From an uncultured Psychroflexus sp. (GTDB taxonomy: Bacteria; Bacteroidota; Bacteroidia; Flavobacteriales; Flavobacteriaceae), in the NCBI GenBank assembly GCA_913062845.1, contig CAJXVZ010000019.1, positions 1-45,983 of the forward strand: 45,983 nucleotides of DNA. The letters are read 5' to 3'. Positions 18,796 to 28,055 of the stretch are shown piece by piece. Position numbers and translations under genes: made by a program. Positions within the stretch are counted from its first letter, which is position 1. Every line of letters starts with the position of its first letter. The notes below the pieces were generated by a model that was given only the letters and a program-made list of their open reading frames with translations, ran no database searches and had not been told where the DNA came from.

Positions 18796-18905
18796 GTATT
18801 TAAGGTTTGCAAAGTTGTGGTTTTAGCATTTTTTTTAAATGCGTGAAATATTGTTGATAATATGTCGTTAATTATTATATTGCAACCCATTTTGAAATTT
18901 AGAAT

Positions 18906-20570
18906 ATGATTGTAAACAATAGATCTTTAGTTTTTACTTTCTTGTTTGCTTCTTTGGTATTGGTTTCTTGTAATAACACCAGAAATTATGATAATGTTTC
19001 CAGAGCAACAGGTATAGACCTAACGGGTCGCAAAGGCGGTCCTGATTTTACTACAAAATTCGTTCAGGAAACACCAGGTCCGGGATTAATCCCTATAGAA
19101 GGTGGTTCTTTTACTATGGGTCAGGTAAGAGATGATGTTATGCATGATTGGAATAATACACCAACTCAGCAACACGTACAGTCATTTTATATGGATGAGA
19201 CAGAAGTTACCAACAACATGTATCTTCAGTATCTTTATTATATTAAGAAAAAATTCCCTCCTTCAAATCAAAATTACAGCAATATCTATAAAGGCGCTGT
19301 TCCGGATACTTTAGTTTGGAGAAATCCACTAGGTTTTAATGAAAGTATGGTCAAGCATTATCTAAGACATCCGTCTTATGCTAAATATCCCGTAGTTGGT
19401 GTCAATTGGGTTCAGGCCAATGAATTTAGCGAGTGGAGAACAAATCAGGTAAATTTCAGAAGATTATCCGAGGAAGGATACGTTGAGAGAGATGCACACC
19501 TTAAAGTTTCTGAAGATGTACCGGCTTTCTCTACTGAAACTTACCTTGCAGCACCAAGTAAAGCATTGGGAGGTGATGAAGAATTGTTAACAGGAGGAAA
19601 AATGTCTCAAAGAAATATAGATAGAAACACAGATGAGGATGGTAATGTTTCCGGTAAATATGTTACAATGAGAGATGGTGTTCTATTATCTTCAGAATAC
19701 AGGCTACCAACCGAAGCTGAATGGGAGTTTGCTGCCTTAGGAATGAGTTCTGTAAGAGATTACAATTCTTATCGCGGTAAGAAAAAATATCCTTGGGATG
19801 GAAAATACACCAGAGCAGGAGACAAAAGGATAAGAGGTGACCAAAAGGCAAACTTTAAAAGAACAATTGGAGATTATGGTGGCATATCCGGATGGAACGA
19901 CGACAAAGGTGCTATAACTACTCCGATAAAGTCATTTGAGCCAAACGATTTTGGACTTTACGATATGGCTGGAAATGTAGCCGAATGGGTGCTTGATGTT
20001 TACAGACCTAAAATAGATGAAGAATTTAATGATTTCAATTACTTCAGAGGAAATGTTTACACTAAAAACATGATTTCTTCCGATGGAACTGTAGAAATTT
20101 TAGGTCCCGATGATGTTCAGTATGATACTCTAAGTAACGGAAATATTGTTTACAGAAGTCTTCCCGGTGAAATCAAGAAAAAAGAGGTTGATGAAGAAGA
20201 GACTTACTTGAGAACTCAATTCTCCAAAGCTGATAATATAGATTTCAGAGATGGTGATAAGCAATCATCCAGATATTTTGGGTTATCTGATACCAGTGAT
20301 GATCAAAGAATGTACAACTCACCACAGCACGTAGTTTCTGCTGACACGACTGGTCTGAAAAGAGAATACGACAAAAGTAATGAAAGAACTACCCTTATTA
20401 ACAATGAAATAAGAGTTATAAAAGGTGGTTCCTGGAGAGACAGAGCCTACTGGTTGGATCCGGCACAGCGCCGTTTTTACCCTCAGGACATGTCTACAGA
20501 CTACATTGGTTTCAGAAACGCCATGTCTATGGCCGGAGCTCAAAGCAACTCTCCAAAAAAAAGAAATTAA
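18906..20570 (+). CDS. gldJ: Gliding motility lipoprotein GldJ
   Basis: A 554-residue lipoprotein needed for gliding and for stability of GldK, the ring component of the type IX secretion and motility machine. The signal peptide ends in VLVSC with Cys22. Most of the protein is a formylglycine-generating-enzyme/sulfatase-modifying fold: GGSFTMGQ near 62, DETEVTNNMYLQYL near 98, YRLPTEAEWEFAALG near 265, DMAGNVAEWVLD near 355, and GGSWRDRAYW with GFRNAMSM near the end. I cannot see active-site cysteines of a true FGE, as expected for the structural members. It is followed by a strong terminator. Confidence 0.96.
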   Translation: MIVNNRSLVFTFLFASLVLVSCNNTRNYDNVSRATGIDLTGRKGGPDFTTKFVQETPGPGLIPIEGGSFTMGQVRDDVMHDWNNTPTQQHVQSFYMDETEVTNNMYLQYLYYIKKKFPPSNQNYSNIYKGAVPDTLVWRNPLGFNESMVKHYLRHPSYAKYPVVGVNWVQANEFSEWRTNQVNFRRLSEEGYVERDAHLKVSEDVPAFSTETYLAAPSKALGGDEELLTGGKMSQRNIDRNTDEDGNVSGKYVTMRDGVLLSSEYRLPTEAEWEFAALGMSSVRDYNSYRGKKKYPWDGKYTRAGDKRIRGDQKANFKRTIGDYGGISGWNDDKGAITTPIKSFEPNDFGLYDMAGNVAEWVLDVYRPKIDEEFNDFNYFRGNVYTKNMISSDGTVEILGPDDVQYDTLSNGNIVYRSLPGEIKKKEVDEEETYLRTQFSKADNIDFRDGDKQSSRYFGLSDTSDDQRMYNSPQHVVSADTTGLKREYDKSNERTTLINNEIRVIKGGSWRDRAYWLDPAQRRFYPQDMSTDYIGFRNAMSMAGAQSNSPKKRN

Positions 20571-20592
20571 AATAATTTATAATTTATTTGAA

Positions 20593-20620
20593 AGCCCTAA
20601 TTTTACATTAGGGCTTTTTT
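20593..20620 (+). terminator. Rho-independent terminator after gldJ
   Basis: An 8-base perfect stem, AGCCCTAA and TTAGGGCT, with a 7-base loop is followed by six T. It ends only 13 bases before the murF start. Confidence 0.85.
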
Positions 20621-20633
20621 ATTTAATTAAGAT

Positions 20634-21908
20634 ATGGATATTAAAACACTTCACAGCGAATTTCTTAAAAGTAGCGGCGTCTCTACAGACACCCGAAAAA
20701 TAAAACAGAATGAAATATTTTTTGCTCTAAAGGGTAATAATTTTAATGGTAACCTTTACGCTAATGAAGCCATAAAAAAAGGAGCAAGATTGGCAGTAGT
20801 TGATGAAACAATGCATGACATGGACAAAAAGGTCCTGGTTAAAAATGCACTTCATACATTACAAAGCTTAGCGACATTCCATAGAGACTTTTTACAGGTT
20901 CCTGTGTTGGCTATTACGGGTAGCAACGGAAAAACTACCACTAAAAGACTTATCGCAGAAGTCTTGTCTAAAAAGTTTAATACCAAAGCGACATCAGGAA
21001 ACCTGAACAATCACATTGGCGTACCTCTTAGCCTTCTGGAACTTGATGAAAAAACTGAGATTGGTGTTATAGAAATGGGAGCCAATCACCAGAAGGAAAT
21101 TACTTTCCTTTCTGAAATTACAAAACCGGATTTTGGATATATTACCAATTTTGGAAAGGCGCATCTGGAAGGCTTTGGAGGTGTTGAAGGTGTCATAAAA
21201 GGGAAGAGCGAACTTTATGATTATCTGAAAGCACATAATAAGTTAGCTTTTGTCAATGCGGATGATGAAAAACAAATGGCTAAATTAAAGGATACTAAAA
21301 AATTCAGTTTTGGTGAAGGAAAACACGCCGACTACAAGGTCTTTTTTAAAAAAGCAGATCCGTTCGTTGAACTTGAGTTTGAGAGTATAAATGTCAAATC
21401 AAAGCTCATTGGAGCCTACAACTTCAGAAACATAGCTGCTGCTGTAGGTATTGGTCACTATTTTGGTGTTGATATTCTAAAGGTCAAAGAGGCTATCCAG
21501 AATTTTGAAGCAAAAGATAATCGCTCTCAGATCAAAATAACGAAAGATAATACCTTAATTTCTGATGCTTATAATGCCAATCCTACAAGCATGAAAGCCG
21601 CATTAGAGAGCTTCGATCAACAAAAGGCTGATAAAAAAATTGCTATTCTCGGTGACATGTTTGAACTGGGAGAGGACCAAATCACAGAACATCAAAGTAT
21701 AGCCGAATTAGCTGCAAAACTTAATATTGAAGAAATATATTTTTGCGGAAATATTTTCCATCAAGCGCTTGAAGGCAAAGGCTTTAATACTTTTTACACT
21801 TTTGATGAACTAAAAAAACATCTCAGACAAAATAAAATAAAAGATGCTCATATACTCATAAAAGGTTCAAGAGGTATGGCTCTGGAACGTCTTTACGAAA
21901 TGTTATAG
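20634..21908 (+). CDS. murF: UDP-N-acetylmuramoyl-tripeptide--D-alanyl-D-alanine ligase
   Basis: A 424-residue Mur ligase that adds D-Ala-D-Ala to the UDP-MurNAc-tripeptide, the last cytoplasmic step of the peptidoglycan precursor nucleotide pathway. The N-terminal UDP-binding part has SSGVSTDTRKI and IFFALKG. The ATP P-loop ITGSNGKTTTK is near residues 93-103. GVIEMGANHQKEI and ISDAYNANPTSMKAAL are MurF-specific. The start lies 13 bases after the gldJ terminator and no good promoter box fits in between. The stop is one base from the next ATG. Confidence 0.95.
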   Translation: MDIKTLHSEFLKSSGVSTDTRKIKQNEIFFALKGNNFNGNLYANEAIKKGARLAVVDETMHDMDKKVLVKNALHTLQSLATFHRDFLQVPVLAITGSNGKTTTKRLIAEVLSKKFNTKATSGNLNNHIGVPLSLLELDEKTEIGVIEMGANHQKEITFLSEITKPDFGYITNFGKAHLEGFGGVEGVIKGKSELYDYLKAHNKLAFVNADDEKQMAKLKDTKKFSFGEGKHADYKVFFKKADPFVELEFESINVKSKLIGAYNFRNIAAAVGIGHYFGVDILKVKEAIQNFEAKDNRSQIKITKDNTLISDAYNANPTSMKAALESFDQQKADKKIAILGDMFELGEDQITEHQSIAELAAKLNIEEIYFCGNIFHQALEGKGFNTFYTFDELKKHLRQNKIKDAHILIKGSRGMALERLYEML

Positions 21909-21909
21909 G

Positions 21910-23235
21910 ATGTCAAAAATCAGCTTGAAAGACATCAACAGGATAGCCATACCTGCTATAGTTGCAGGCATAGCCGAACCGCTGATCTCGCTGACAGATA
22001 TTGCTATCATTGGAAACGTGGACCGCAATTCTGTTGAAGCTCTTGCCGCAGTAGGTCTTGTAGGGTCTTTTTTAAGCGCTATTATCTGGATACTTGCACA
22101 GACTAAAACAGCAATCTCCGCCTTAGTCTCGCAACATCTTGGTGCTAACAGACTTAACGCTGTCAAAACTCTGGTACCTCAAACCATTGCCCTCAACTTT
22201 GTGTTAAGCATTCTTATCTATTCCGTTACCGCCTTACTTTCTGAATTTATTTTCAGAGAATTATTTGAAGCCAAAGGTCTGATACTCGAATACTCCACAG
22301 CTTACTATCGTATACGTGCCTTAGGTTTTCCCTTAACCTTAGTAACATTTGCCATATTTGGCGTATTCAGAGGTTTACAAAACACCTCATGGGCCATGAC
22401 CTGCAGTCTTACAGGCGGCGCCGTAAACGTTCTATTTACCTATCTTTTGGTTTACGGTATAGACGGGATTTTTGAAGGCCTACACCTTACAGGCGCTGCC
22501 ATAGGTAGCCTTTTGGCTCAACTCACCATGTTGATCATGGCTTTAATTTATTTCTTTAATAAAACCCCTTTTAACCTCAAAGTAAGTTTAAAACCTAACC
22601 CTCAACTTAGACCATTATTATTGATGAGTCTCAACCTTTTTTTAAGAACCCTTTTTCTTAACATTGCTATTATTACCTCCAACAGGTTGGCAACTACTTA
22701 CGGCAACAACCACATTGCCGCGCAAAGCATTCTGATGAATATCTGGCTGTTCTTCTCTTTTTTTATTGATGGTTTTGCCAATGCAGGAAATGCTATTGGT
22801 GGTCGACTATTCGGAGAAAAAAACTTTAAAGCACTATGGTATTTGAGTATTGATATATCAAAATATGCCATATTAATTGCATTATTGCTTGTAGGTTTAT
22901 GCAGCATTTTTTATAAATCCATAGGCATAATTTTTAATGAAGACCTTGAAGTACTGAATATTTTTTATAGTTTATTCTGGATTGTTCTGGCCATGCAACC
23001 CATAAATGCTTTAGCATTTGTCTTTGACGGGATTTTCAAAGGCCTTGGAAAAGCCGTTTTTTTAAGAAATGTCCTTTTTGCAGCTACATTTTTAGGCTTT
23101 CTGCCAACTGTGTTTATCTGCGACGCTTTTGAACTTGAGCTATACGGCATCTGGATAGCGTTTTTTGTCTGGATGCTGATCAGGAGTTTGAGTTTAATTC
23201 TTAAATTCAGACTAGATTACCTTAACAAAGACTGA
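21910..23235 (+). CDS. MATE family efflux transporter (DinF-like)
   Basis: A 441-residue inner-membrane transporter of the multidrug and toxin extrusion family, probably Na+ or H+ driven. About twelve hydrophobic segments form two repeats of six. The family motifs are visible in the first repeat (IAGIAEPLISLTDIAIIGN, then ALAAVGLVGSF) and in the second (ANAGNAIGGRLFGEKN). The substrate cannot be told. It is translationally close to murF (one-base spacing), which hints at an envelope-related cargo, but that is only an inference from position. Confidence 0.9.
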   Translation: MSKISLKDINRIAIPAIVAGIAEPLISLTDIAIIGNVDRNSVEALAAVGLVGSFLSAIIWILAQTKTAISALVSQHLGANRLNAVKTLVPQTIALNFVLSILIYSVTALLSEFIFRELFEAKGLILEYSTAYYRIRALGFPLTLVTFAIFGVFRGLQNTSWAMTCSLTGGAVNVLFTYLLVYGIDGIFEGLHLTGAAIGSLLAQLTMLIMALIYFFNKTPFNLKVSLKPNPQLRPLLLMSLNLFLRTLFLNIAIITSNRLATTYGNNHIAAQSILMNIWLFFSFFIDGFANAGNAIGGRLFGEKNFKALWYLSIDISKYAILIALLLVGLCSIFYKSIGIIFNEDLEVLNIFYSLFWIVLAMQPINALAFVFDGIFKGLGKAVFLRNVLFAATFLGFLPTVFICDAFELELYGIWIAFFVWMLIRSLSLILKFRLDYLNKD

Positions 23236-23291
23236 TTTATATTTAAAAACAGTTTAACAGAACCTCAGACATCATATCGTCATAATTCTGC

Positions 23292-23299
23292 TACATTTA
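23292..23299 (+). promoter_or_regulatory. -7-like box directly before the VWA gene
   Basis: TACATTTA, one base off TAnnTTTG, ends four bases before ATG 23304. If used, the transcript would begin at or next to the start codon. No TTG is seen at the right distance. Confidence 0.3.
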
Positions 23300-23303
23300 C
23301 GAT

Positions 23304-24425
23304 ATGAATTTTGAATTAAGACAAAGCGGATATAAATTTGAAGCCTATAGTGAAGAAGATATTTCATTGTTTGAAAAGCTATTTGATATCTTTAAGGAGT
23401 TGATCACCTACACGTCCGGTGATTTTGATGAGGCTATAGACTGGCTTAAAGCACTTGATAAAGAATACAATCTAACAACTGAAGACTATACCATTGAAGA
23501 TTTTATAGAAGACCTCAAAAAGAAAGGTTATATAAGAGAAGAGGTAAAGCCAAATGGCGGCAAAAAGATGTCCATTACCGACAAAACTGAACAGGCCATT
23601 AGAAAAAGAGCTTTAGAACAGATTTTTGGCAAACTGAAAAAAAGTGCTTCAGGTAATCATCAGACCAAACTGAAAGGTCTTCACGGTGAACCTTCAGGAG
23701 ACATGCGTACCTATGAATTTGGTGATGCTTTAGACAGAATTTCCATGACTGAAAGCTTAAAAAATGCTCAGTCCAGACAAGGTTTAGCAAGTTTTGACCT
23801 GACTGAAAGAGATTTGGTGGTTCAGGATTCTTACCACAGGACGCAAATGAGTACGGTCTTGATGATAGACATCAGCCATAGCATGATTCTGTACGGCGAA
23901 GATCGTATCACACCTGCAAAAAAAGTAGCCATGGCTTTGGCCGAATTGATTACTACAAGATATCCTAAAGATTCACTGGATATCATCGTATTTGGAAATG
24001 ACGCGTGGCCGATAAAGATCAAAGATCTCCCCTATCTCAACGTTGGTCCTTACCATACCAATACTGTTGCTGGTTTGCAGCTGGCAATGGATTTACTGAG
24101 AAGAAAAAGACAGGCCAACAAACAGATTTTTATGATCACAGACGGTAAACCAAGTTGCCTGAGAATGGCCGACGGTACATATTACAAGAATTCTGCCGGG
24201 CTCGACCCCTTTATTACCAATAAGTGTTATAATATGGCAGCTCAGGCCAGAAAACTGAACATTCCTATTACGACATTCATGATCACCTCTGACCCCTACT
24301 TACAAAAATTTGTAGACCAGTTTACAAAATCCAATAAGGGTAAAGCTTTTTATTCCGGATTAAAAGGTCTTGGCGAACTCGTGTTTAGAGATTATGAGCA
24401 GAACAGAAACAAAAGAACAAAATAA
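23304..24425 (+). CDS. VWA domain protein paired with a MoxR/chelatase-type ATPase
   Basis: A 373-residue cytosolic protein. Residues about 1-140 are charged and helical. Residues about 180-360 form a von Willebrand A domain with an intact MIDAS motif, DISHS (Asp189, Ser191, Ser193), and a later MITDGKPS loop. It resembles the VWA half of chelatase-like and CoxE-like pairs, in which the VWA protein binds a client while the AAA+ ring remodels it. The AAA+ gene starts one base after its stop. No signal peptide or membrane helix is present, which separates it from the BatA/BatB proteins. The client is unknown. Confidence 0.85.
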   Translation: MNFELRQSGYKFEAYSEEDISLFEKLFDIFKELITYTSGDFDEAIDWLKALDKEYNLTTEDYTIEDFIEDLKKKGYIREEVKPNGGKKMSITDKTEQAIRKRALEQIFGKLKKSASGNHQTKLKGLHGEPSGDMRTYEFGDALDRISMTESLKNAQSRQGLASFDLTERDLVVQDSYHRTQMSTVLMIDISHSMILYGEDRITPAKKVAMALAELITTRYPKDSLDIIVFGNDAWPIKIKDLPYLNVGPYHTNTVAGLQLAMDLLRRKRQANKQIFMITDGKPSCLRMADGTYYKNSAGLDPFITNKCYNMAAQARKLNIPITTFMITSDPYLQKFVDQFTKSNKGKAFYSGLKGLGELVFRDYEQNRNKRTK

Positions 24426-24426
24426 A

Positions 24427-25887
24427 ATGGATATACAGCATATTAATACACTTGGCAAACTTAAAGAAAGCGGCTATAATTCTAAATCTGTAAAAGATGA
24501 ATTGAGGTATAATCTTATTGATAACATAAAAAACAACATCAATAGTTTTGAAGGTGTTATTGGTTATGAAAATTCGGTTATTCCCCAGGTTGAAAGGGCT
24601 ATTTTATCCAAACATAATATCAATTTATTAGGTTTACGAGGGCAAGCCAAAACCATGATTGCCAGAAAAATGGTTGACCTTTTAGATGAGTATATTCCAG
24701 TTGTAAAAGGTTCAGAAATTAATGATGATCCTTTACATCCTATTTCCAGATTTGCACAGAAACAAATCAAAGAATACGGCGACGAAACTCCAATCGACTG
24801 GCTGCACAGAGAAGATCGGTTTGCAGAAAAACTGGCTACGCCAGACGTAAGTGTAGCAGACCTCATTGGCGACATTGACCCTATCAAAGCGGCAAATCTC
24901 AAATTAAGTTATGCCGATGATAGAGTGATTCATTTTGGGATGATACCACGAGCTAACCGTTGCATTTTTGTTATTAATGAATTACCGGACCTCCAGGCCA
25001 GAATACAGGTAGCTTTATTCAACATCTTACAGGAAGGTGATCTACAGATCCGCGGATTCAAGTTCAGGTTCCCAATGGAAATTCAATTTGTCTTTACTGC
25101 CAATCCTGAAGATTACACCAATCGAGGCAGTATTGTAACGCCTTTGAAGGATAGAATAGGATCACAGATCCTTACACATTATCCTAAGACTGTTCAAATT
25201 GCAAGAGAAATCACACAACAAGAAGTTGAATTGTCAGAACAACAAAAACACATCAAAGTACCTGAAATTGCCCAATTGCTTTTGGAACAAATCAGCTTTG
25301 AAGCCAGAAAAAGTGAATATATTGATGTAAAAAGTGGCGTAAGTGCCAGGCTTAGCATCAGTGCGTATGAAAATCTAGTGAGTACAGCAGAACGACGTGC
25401 GATGATCAATGATGAGAAATCCACCCAAATCCGGTTAGCTGATTTTGGTGGAATACTGCCGGCCATCACCGGTAAGATAGAATTGCTTTATGAAGGTGAA
25501 CAGGCAGGTGTGGAACTAGTTGCTCAGGGCCTGATAGAAAATGCCATAAAAACCTTGTATCAGACCTATTTTCCCGAGATCAAAAAACTGGAAAAAGAAG
25601 ACGAAGACAAACCTCATGATGCCATAGTCCGATGGTTTGCTGAAAATAAAGGTATTGAAATTTTAGATGATTCACCCGATAGTCTTTACAAAGAAGAATT
25701 GTCTAAAATAAAGCCGCTTAAAGTTTTTGTGAATAAGTACATTGAAGGAGCTTCTGAAAATGACCAGTATTTTTACATGGAATTAGTCTTATGGGCTTTG
25801 ACTATTCATAAAAAACTTAGCAAGCACCGCTTTGATAAAGGCAGTCAGTTTGAAGATCTGTTTGGGGATTTTATTAAAGGCTTATAA
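24427..25887 (+). CDS. AAA+ ATPase, MoxR/Mg-chelatase-I-like
   Basis: A 486-residue AAA+ ATPase. I start it at ATG 24427, one base after the VWA gene, rather than at an upstream in-frame ATG lying inside that gene. The P-loop GLRGQAKT is at residues 69-76. The Walker B segment CIFVINELPDL has Asn-Glu where Asp-Glu is common. Sensor 1 is FTANPEDYTN, and the arginine finger region is TPLKDRIG. Such proteins are often mislabelled as sigma-54 activators, but no GAFTGA loop is seen. With the VWA partner it probably forms a metal-insertion or protein-remodelling chaperone. Confidence 0.86.
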   Translation: MDIQHINTLGKLKESGYNSKSVKDELRYNLIDNIKNNINSFEGVIGYENSVIPQVERAILSKHNINLLGLRGQAKTMIARKMVDLLDEYIPVVKGSEINDDPLHPISRFAQKQIKEYGDETPIDWLHREDRFAEKLATPDVSVADLIGDIDPIKAANLKLSYADDRVIHFGMIPRANRCIFVINELPDLQARIQVALFNILQEGDLQIRGFKFRFPMEIQFVFTANPEDYTNRGSIVTPLKDRIGSQILTHYPKTVQIAREITQQEVELSEQQKHIKVPEIAQLLLEQISFEARKSEYIDVKSGVSARLSISAYENLVSTAERRAMINDEKSTQIRLADFGGILPAITGKIELLYEGEQAGVELVAQGLIENAIKTLYQTYFPEIKKLEKEDEDKPHDAIVRWFAENKGIEILDDSPDSLYKEELSKIKPLKVFVNKYIEGASENDQYFYMELVLWALTIHKKLSKHRFDKGSQFEDLFGDFIKGL

Positions 25888-26240
25888 TAATTATTATTTT
25901 GCTCGATCGAGCGTATTGAAACCTATCATATTCTTTTACCAAAGCTTATTACATGATTAGGACCTGATATCTAAATTTTTTTTGCGGATGTCGTAGTATT
26001 TAATTTAGAAATTTAATCATATTGTTTCAGACCTTGTAGCTTTCAGAATGAGGTAAGTCTATTGTGGAATTGAAAATACCATGATTCAGGCGAGACAATA
26101 TTCATATCAAAAGTAGGCTTTTTTTTTGAAAATTGAAAAATCTGAGGCTACTCATTTACGTTACGGTATTTTTGATCTCATATCTAAATCCGTCCTTCGG
26201 ACTCTTGTCAGATACTGCACATTTATTTAAAACGTAATGT
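25888..26240. other. Gene-free stretch between AAA+ ATPase and accessory patch
   Basis: An A/T-rich intergenic region. It contains a perfect 12-base palindrome GCTCGATCGAGC at 25901-25912, just after the ATPase gene, and a short GTCC-TTC-GGAC hairpin near 26192-26202 of a kind common between flavobacterial genes. There is also a run of nine T near 26119-26127 without a convincing stem. I see no coding signal or RNA gene. Confidence 0.5.
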
Positions 26241-26591
26241 TCAATCTGTGATTCTGAACCTAAATTCTGATTTTTCAATAACCTTATAAGACTCAAGTGC
26301 TTCTTGGGCTTCAGCTACTGTATTAAAAGGATATTCGTCGACTGCTTTTTTCAAATCTTCTCTGGATTTTAGAGAGAGCATTTCTGTATAATTTCTTTTC
26401 AGGTATTTAGAAATTTTTTCCACGCCATTTTTACTTTGAAAATCTGTTTTATTCTGAGCAACAAAATCAAATAATGTTGGATTTGAATAAAATGTAATAT
26501 GATTTTCAAATAAGGACCAGTTTTCTTCGTTTGACCAATTTGACTCTTCTATTTTTTTGAGATATTTTTTAATGACATTTTGAATTTGCAT
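26241..26591 (-). CDS. Small hypothetical protein, accessory patch
   Basis: A 116-residue protein I do not recognise. It is mostly predicted helix, charged, with no signal peptide or membrane segment. It has a Trp/Asn-rich N-terminal part (ESNWSNEENWSLFENHITF) and a C-terminal region with an EAQEALESYKVI helix followed by a short basic strand. The start ATG 26591 is the only good one. It is the last of four minus-strand genes of similar A/T-rich character. Being about 126 bases from its upstream neighbour, it may have its own promoter. It could be an immunity-type or orphan protein; function unknown. Confidence 0.55.
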   Translation of the reverse strand: MQIQNVIKKYLKKIEESNWSNEENWSLFENHITFYSNPTLFDFVAQNKTDFQSKNGVEKISKYLKRNYTEMLSLKSREDLKKAVDEYPFNTVAEAQEALESYKVIEKSEFRFRITD

Positions 26592-26717
26592 TAAGTCGTA
26601 TGGACTATACTTTATGTGCCTGTATAAGAGAAATGCTTTTAGGTTCTTCAGGTTTAAGTTTTTCCTTTTATTTCTTTTTATAGCTTTCCAATCAGATTCT
26701 ATTTGTTTGTAAGTTTT

Positions 26718-27122
26718 CTAAATGTTTAAGTTTTCAATGTGATCATAATCAAGAGTATAGACTATATCTGAAATCAACTCTTCATTTGCATCTATAAAAT
26801 ATATTTGTGGGAAACCTCTCCATGAGTGATGATATTTTTTCAATCTTTTGATTTCATTTTCGCTGGCTTTGTTCAAATTAAATTCAAATACAATGAAATT
26901 GTTATTTAAGAACTTTACCGTTTCAAGGTCTTGATTTATGTTGTTTGTAAAAACATCAAATACATGACAGGATTCACTTTTTGTTATAAAAAAAATGTCT
27001 TTATTGTTCTTTTTTGCGTCAACCAAAGCGGCGTCAAAACTACCGGAATAATAGTGAATGTTTTCCTGAGAAATTGAGCAAATAGTATTGAATATTAAAA
27101 GGAAACTAATTATTAGCCTCAT
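26718..27122 (-). CDS. Exported thioredoxin-fold protein with degenerate active site
   Basis: A 134-residue protein with a Sec signal peptide (MRLIISFLLIFNTICSISQ). The pattern after it resembles the thioredoxin_7/DUF255-type fold: SFDAALVDAKKNNKDIFFI, then KFLNNNFIVFEFNLN and FPQIYFIDANEELI, in which the Pro would be the cis-proline. The redox motif is reduced to SESC, so the first Cys of CxxC is Ser and only one Cys remains. It could still act as a monothiol or binding protein in the periplasm. It ends early compared with usual 150-residue relatives, possibly a C-terminal loss. Confidence 0.6.
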   Translation of the reverse strand: MRLIISFLLIFNTICSISQENIHYYSGSFDAALVDAKKNNKDIFFITKSESCHVFDVFTNNINQDLETVKFLNNNFIVFEFNLNKASENEIKRLKKYHHSWRGFPQIYFIDANEELISDIVYTLDYDHIENLNI

Positions 27123-27313
27123 GAAGTTGATTTAAGTATAAAAAGTAAAAACGTTACTTTAATTATATTTGATGCCTCCAGTGATTTTCTACGGCTTAAG
27201 GTAATAATAGTACTTAAATATTTTTTTGCAGAATACTAAGTAAACTACTGACATAGATAAATGTATTTAAAATACTTTAATAATCCATCAAAAAAATAAT
27301 TACATATCTCAAC

Positions 27314-27967
27314 TTATTGTGTTAACATCTTGCGTTTTGTCATTTCAATTGCAATTTTGAAATTCAATTCGCCTGTTGATTTGTATATTTTTTCGTATAA
27401 CTCAATAGCTTTTAAATACTTTTTTTCCTTTTCGTAGACCCAACCTAAAAAATAAATACTCTGTACACTGTCTGGGGCTAATTCTAAACTCATCTTATAG
27501 TTCTCTTTTGCTTTTGATAATTCTCCTTTGGAAAAGTAGGCGTTACCCCTTTCCCATAAAAGTTGAGACGTTTTATTCTTTTCAATCTTTTTATTTAAAG
27601 TATCTATTTTGGATTGCGGATATTTTTTTTGCATATTTATAATTGATTCATCCCTCAACAATTCAAACATTTCATAAAACGCATCACAATTATGCACTAA
27701 ACTTGTTTGCATATCTCTAAAAAGTTCTGCCGCAAGTTCACCTACGCTTTCATCAGTCGAAGAGGCTGAATTTTCAGAAATAAATCTTTCAAATTCAGAT
27801 TCGTAGGTATTTAATGATTCATAAAAGCATGATCTTAAAGCATCTAATCTTTCTTCTTTATTACTGGTAAAGCATTCACAAATATCCTTATTGAATTCAT
27901 TCATAAAGTCCTGACTATAAGATATATAAATATTCAATAACACAATGATAATTATGATAACTCTCAT
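27314..27967 (-). CDS. Exported TPR-containing protein
   Basis: A 217-residue protein with a short Sec signal peptide (about residues 1-19, ending SYSQ). A cysteine-bearing helical domain follows (DICECF near 28-33, LRSCFYES near 44-51, VHNCDAF near 92), with Cys spacing often seen in small secreted Bacteroidota proteins. Then come about two tetratricopeptide repeats at about 130-215: LLWERGNAYFSKGELSKA and SIYFLGWVYEKEKKYLKA. It probably sits in the periplasm as a protein-binding module. The partner is unknown, and no operon link is tight (gaps of about 90-190 bases on both sides). Confidence 0.65.
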   Translation of the reverse strand: MRVIIIIIVLLNIYISYSQDFMNEFNKDICECFTSNKEERLDALRSCFYESLNTYESEFERFISENSASSTDESVGELAAELFRDMQTSLVHNCDAFYEMFELLRDESIINMQKKYPQSKIDTLNKKIEKNKTSQLLWERGNAYFSKGELSKAKENYKMSLELAPDSVQSIYFLGWVYEKEKKYLKAIELYEKIYKSTGELNFKIAIEMTKRKMLTQ

Positions 27968-28055
27968 ATTAATTTAATATTGACTGAAACTTCTGATTAA
28001 GGAAATTTTTTGAAAAAAATGAATTTTATTTTATTCTGGTAATATGAAATGCTAA

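Noticed and set aside
23304-25887. Reading the VWA/AAA+ pair as magnesium chelatase for bacteriochlorophyll or as a sigma-54 activator.
   Set aside because: There are no pigment genes or BchH-like subunit, and the ATPase lacks the GAFTGA loop and any DNA-binding domain.
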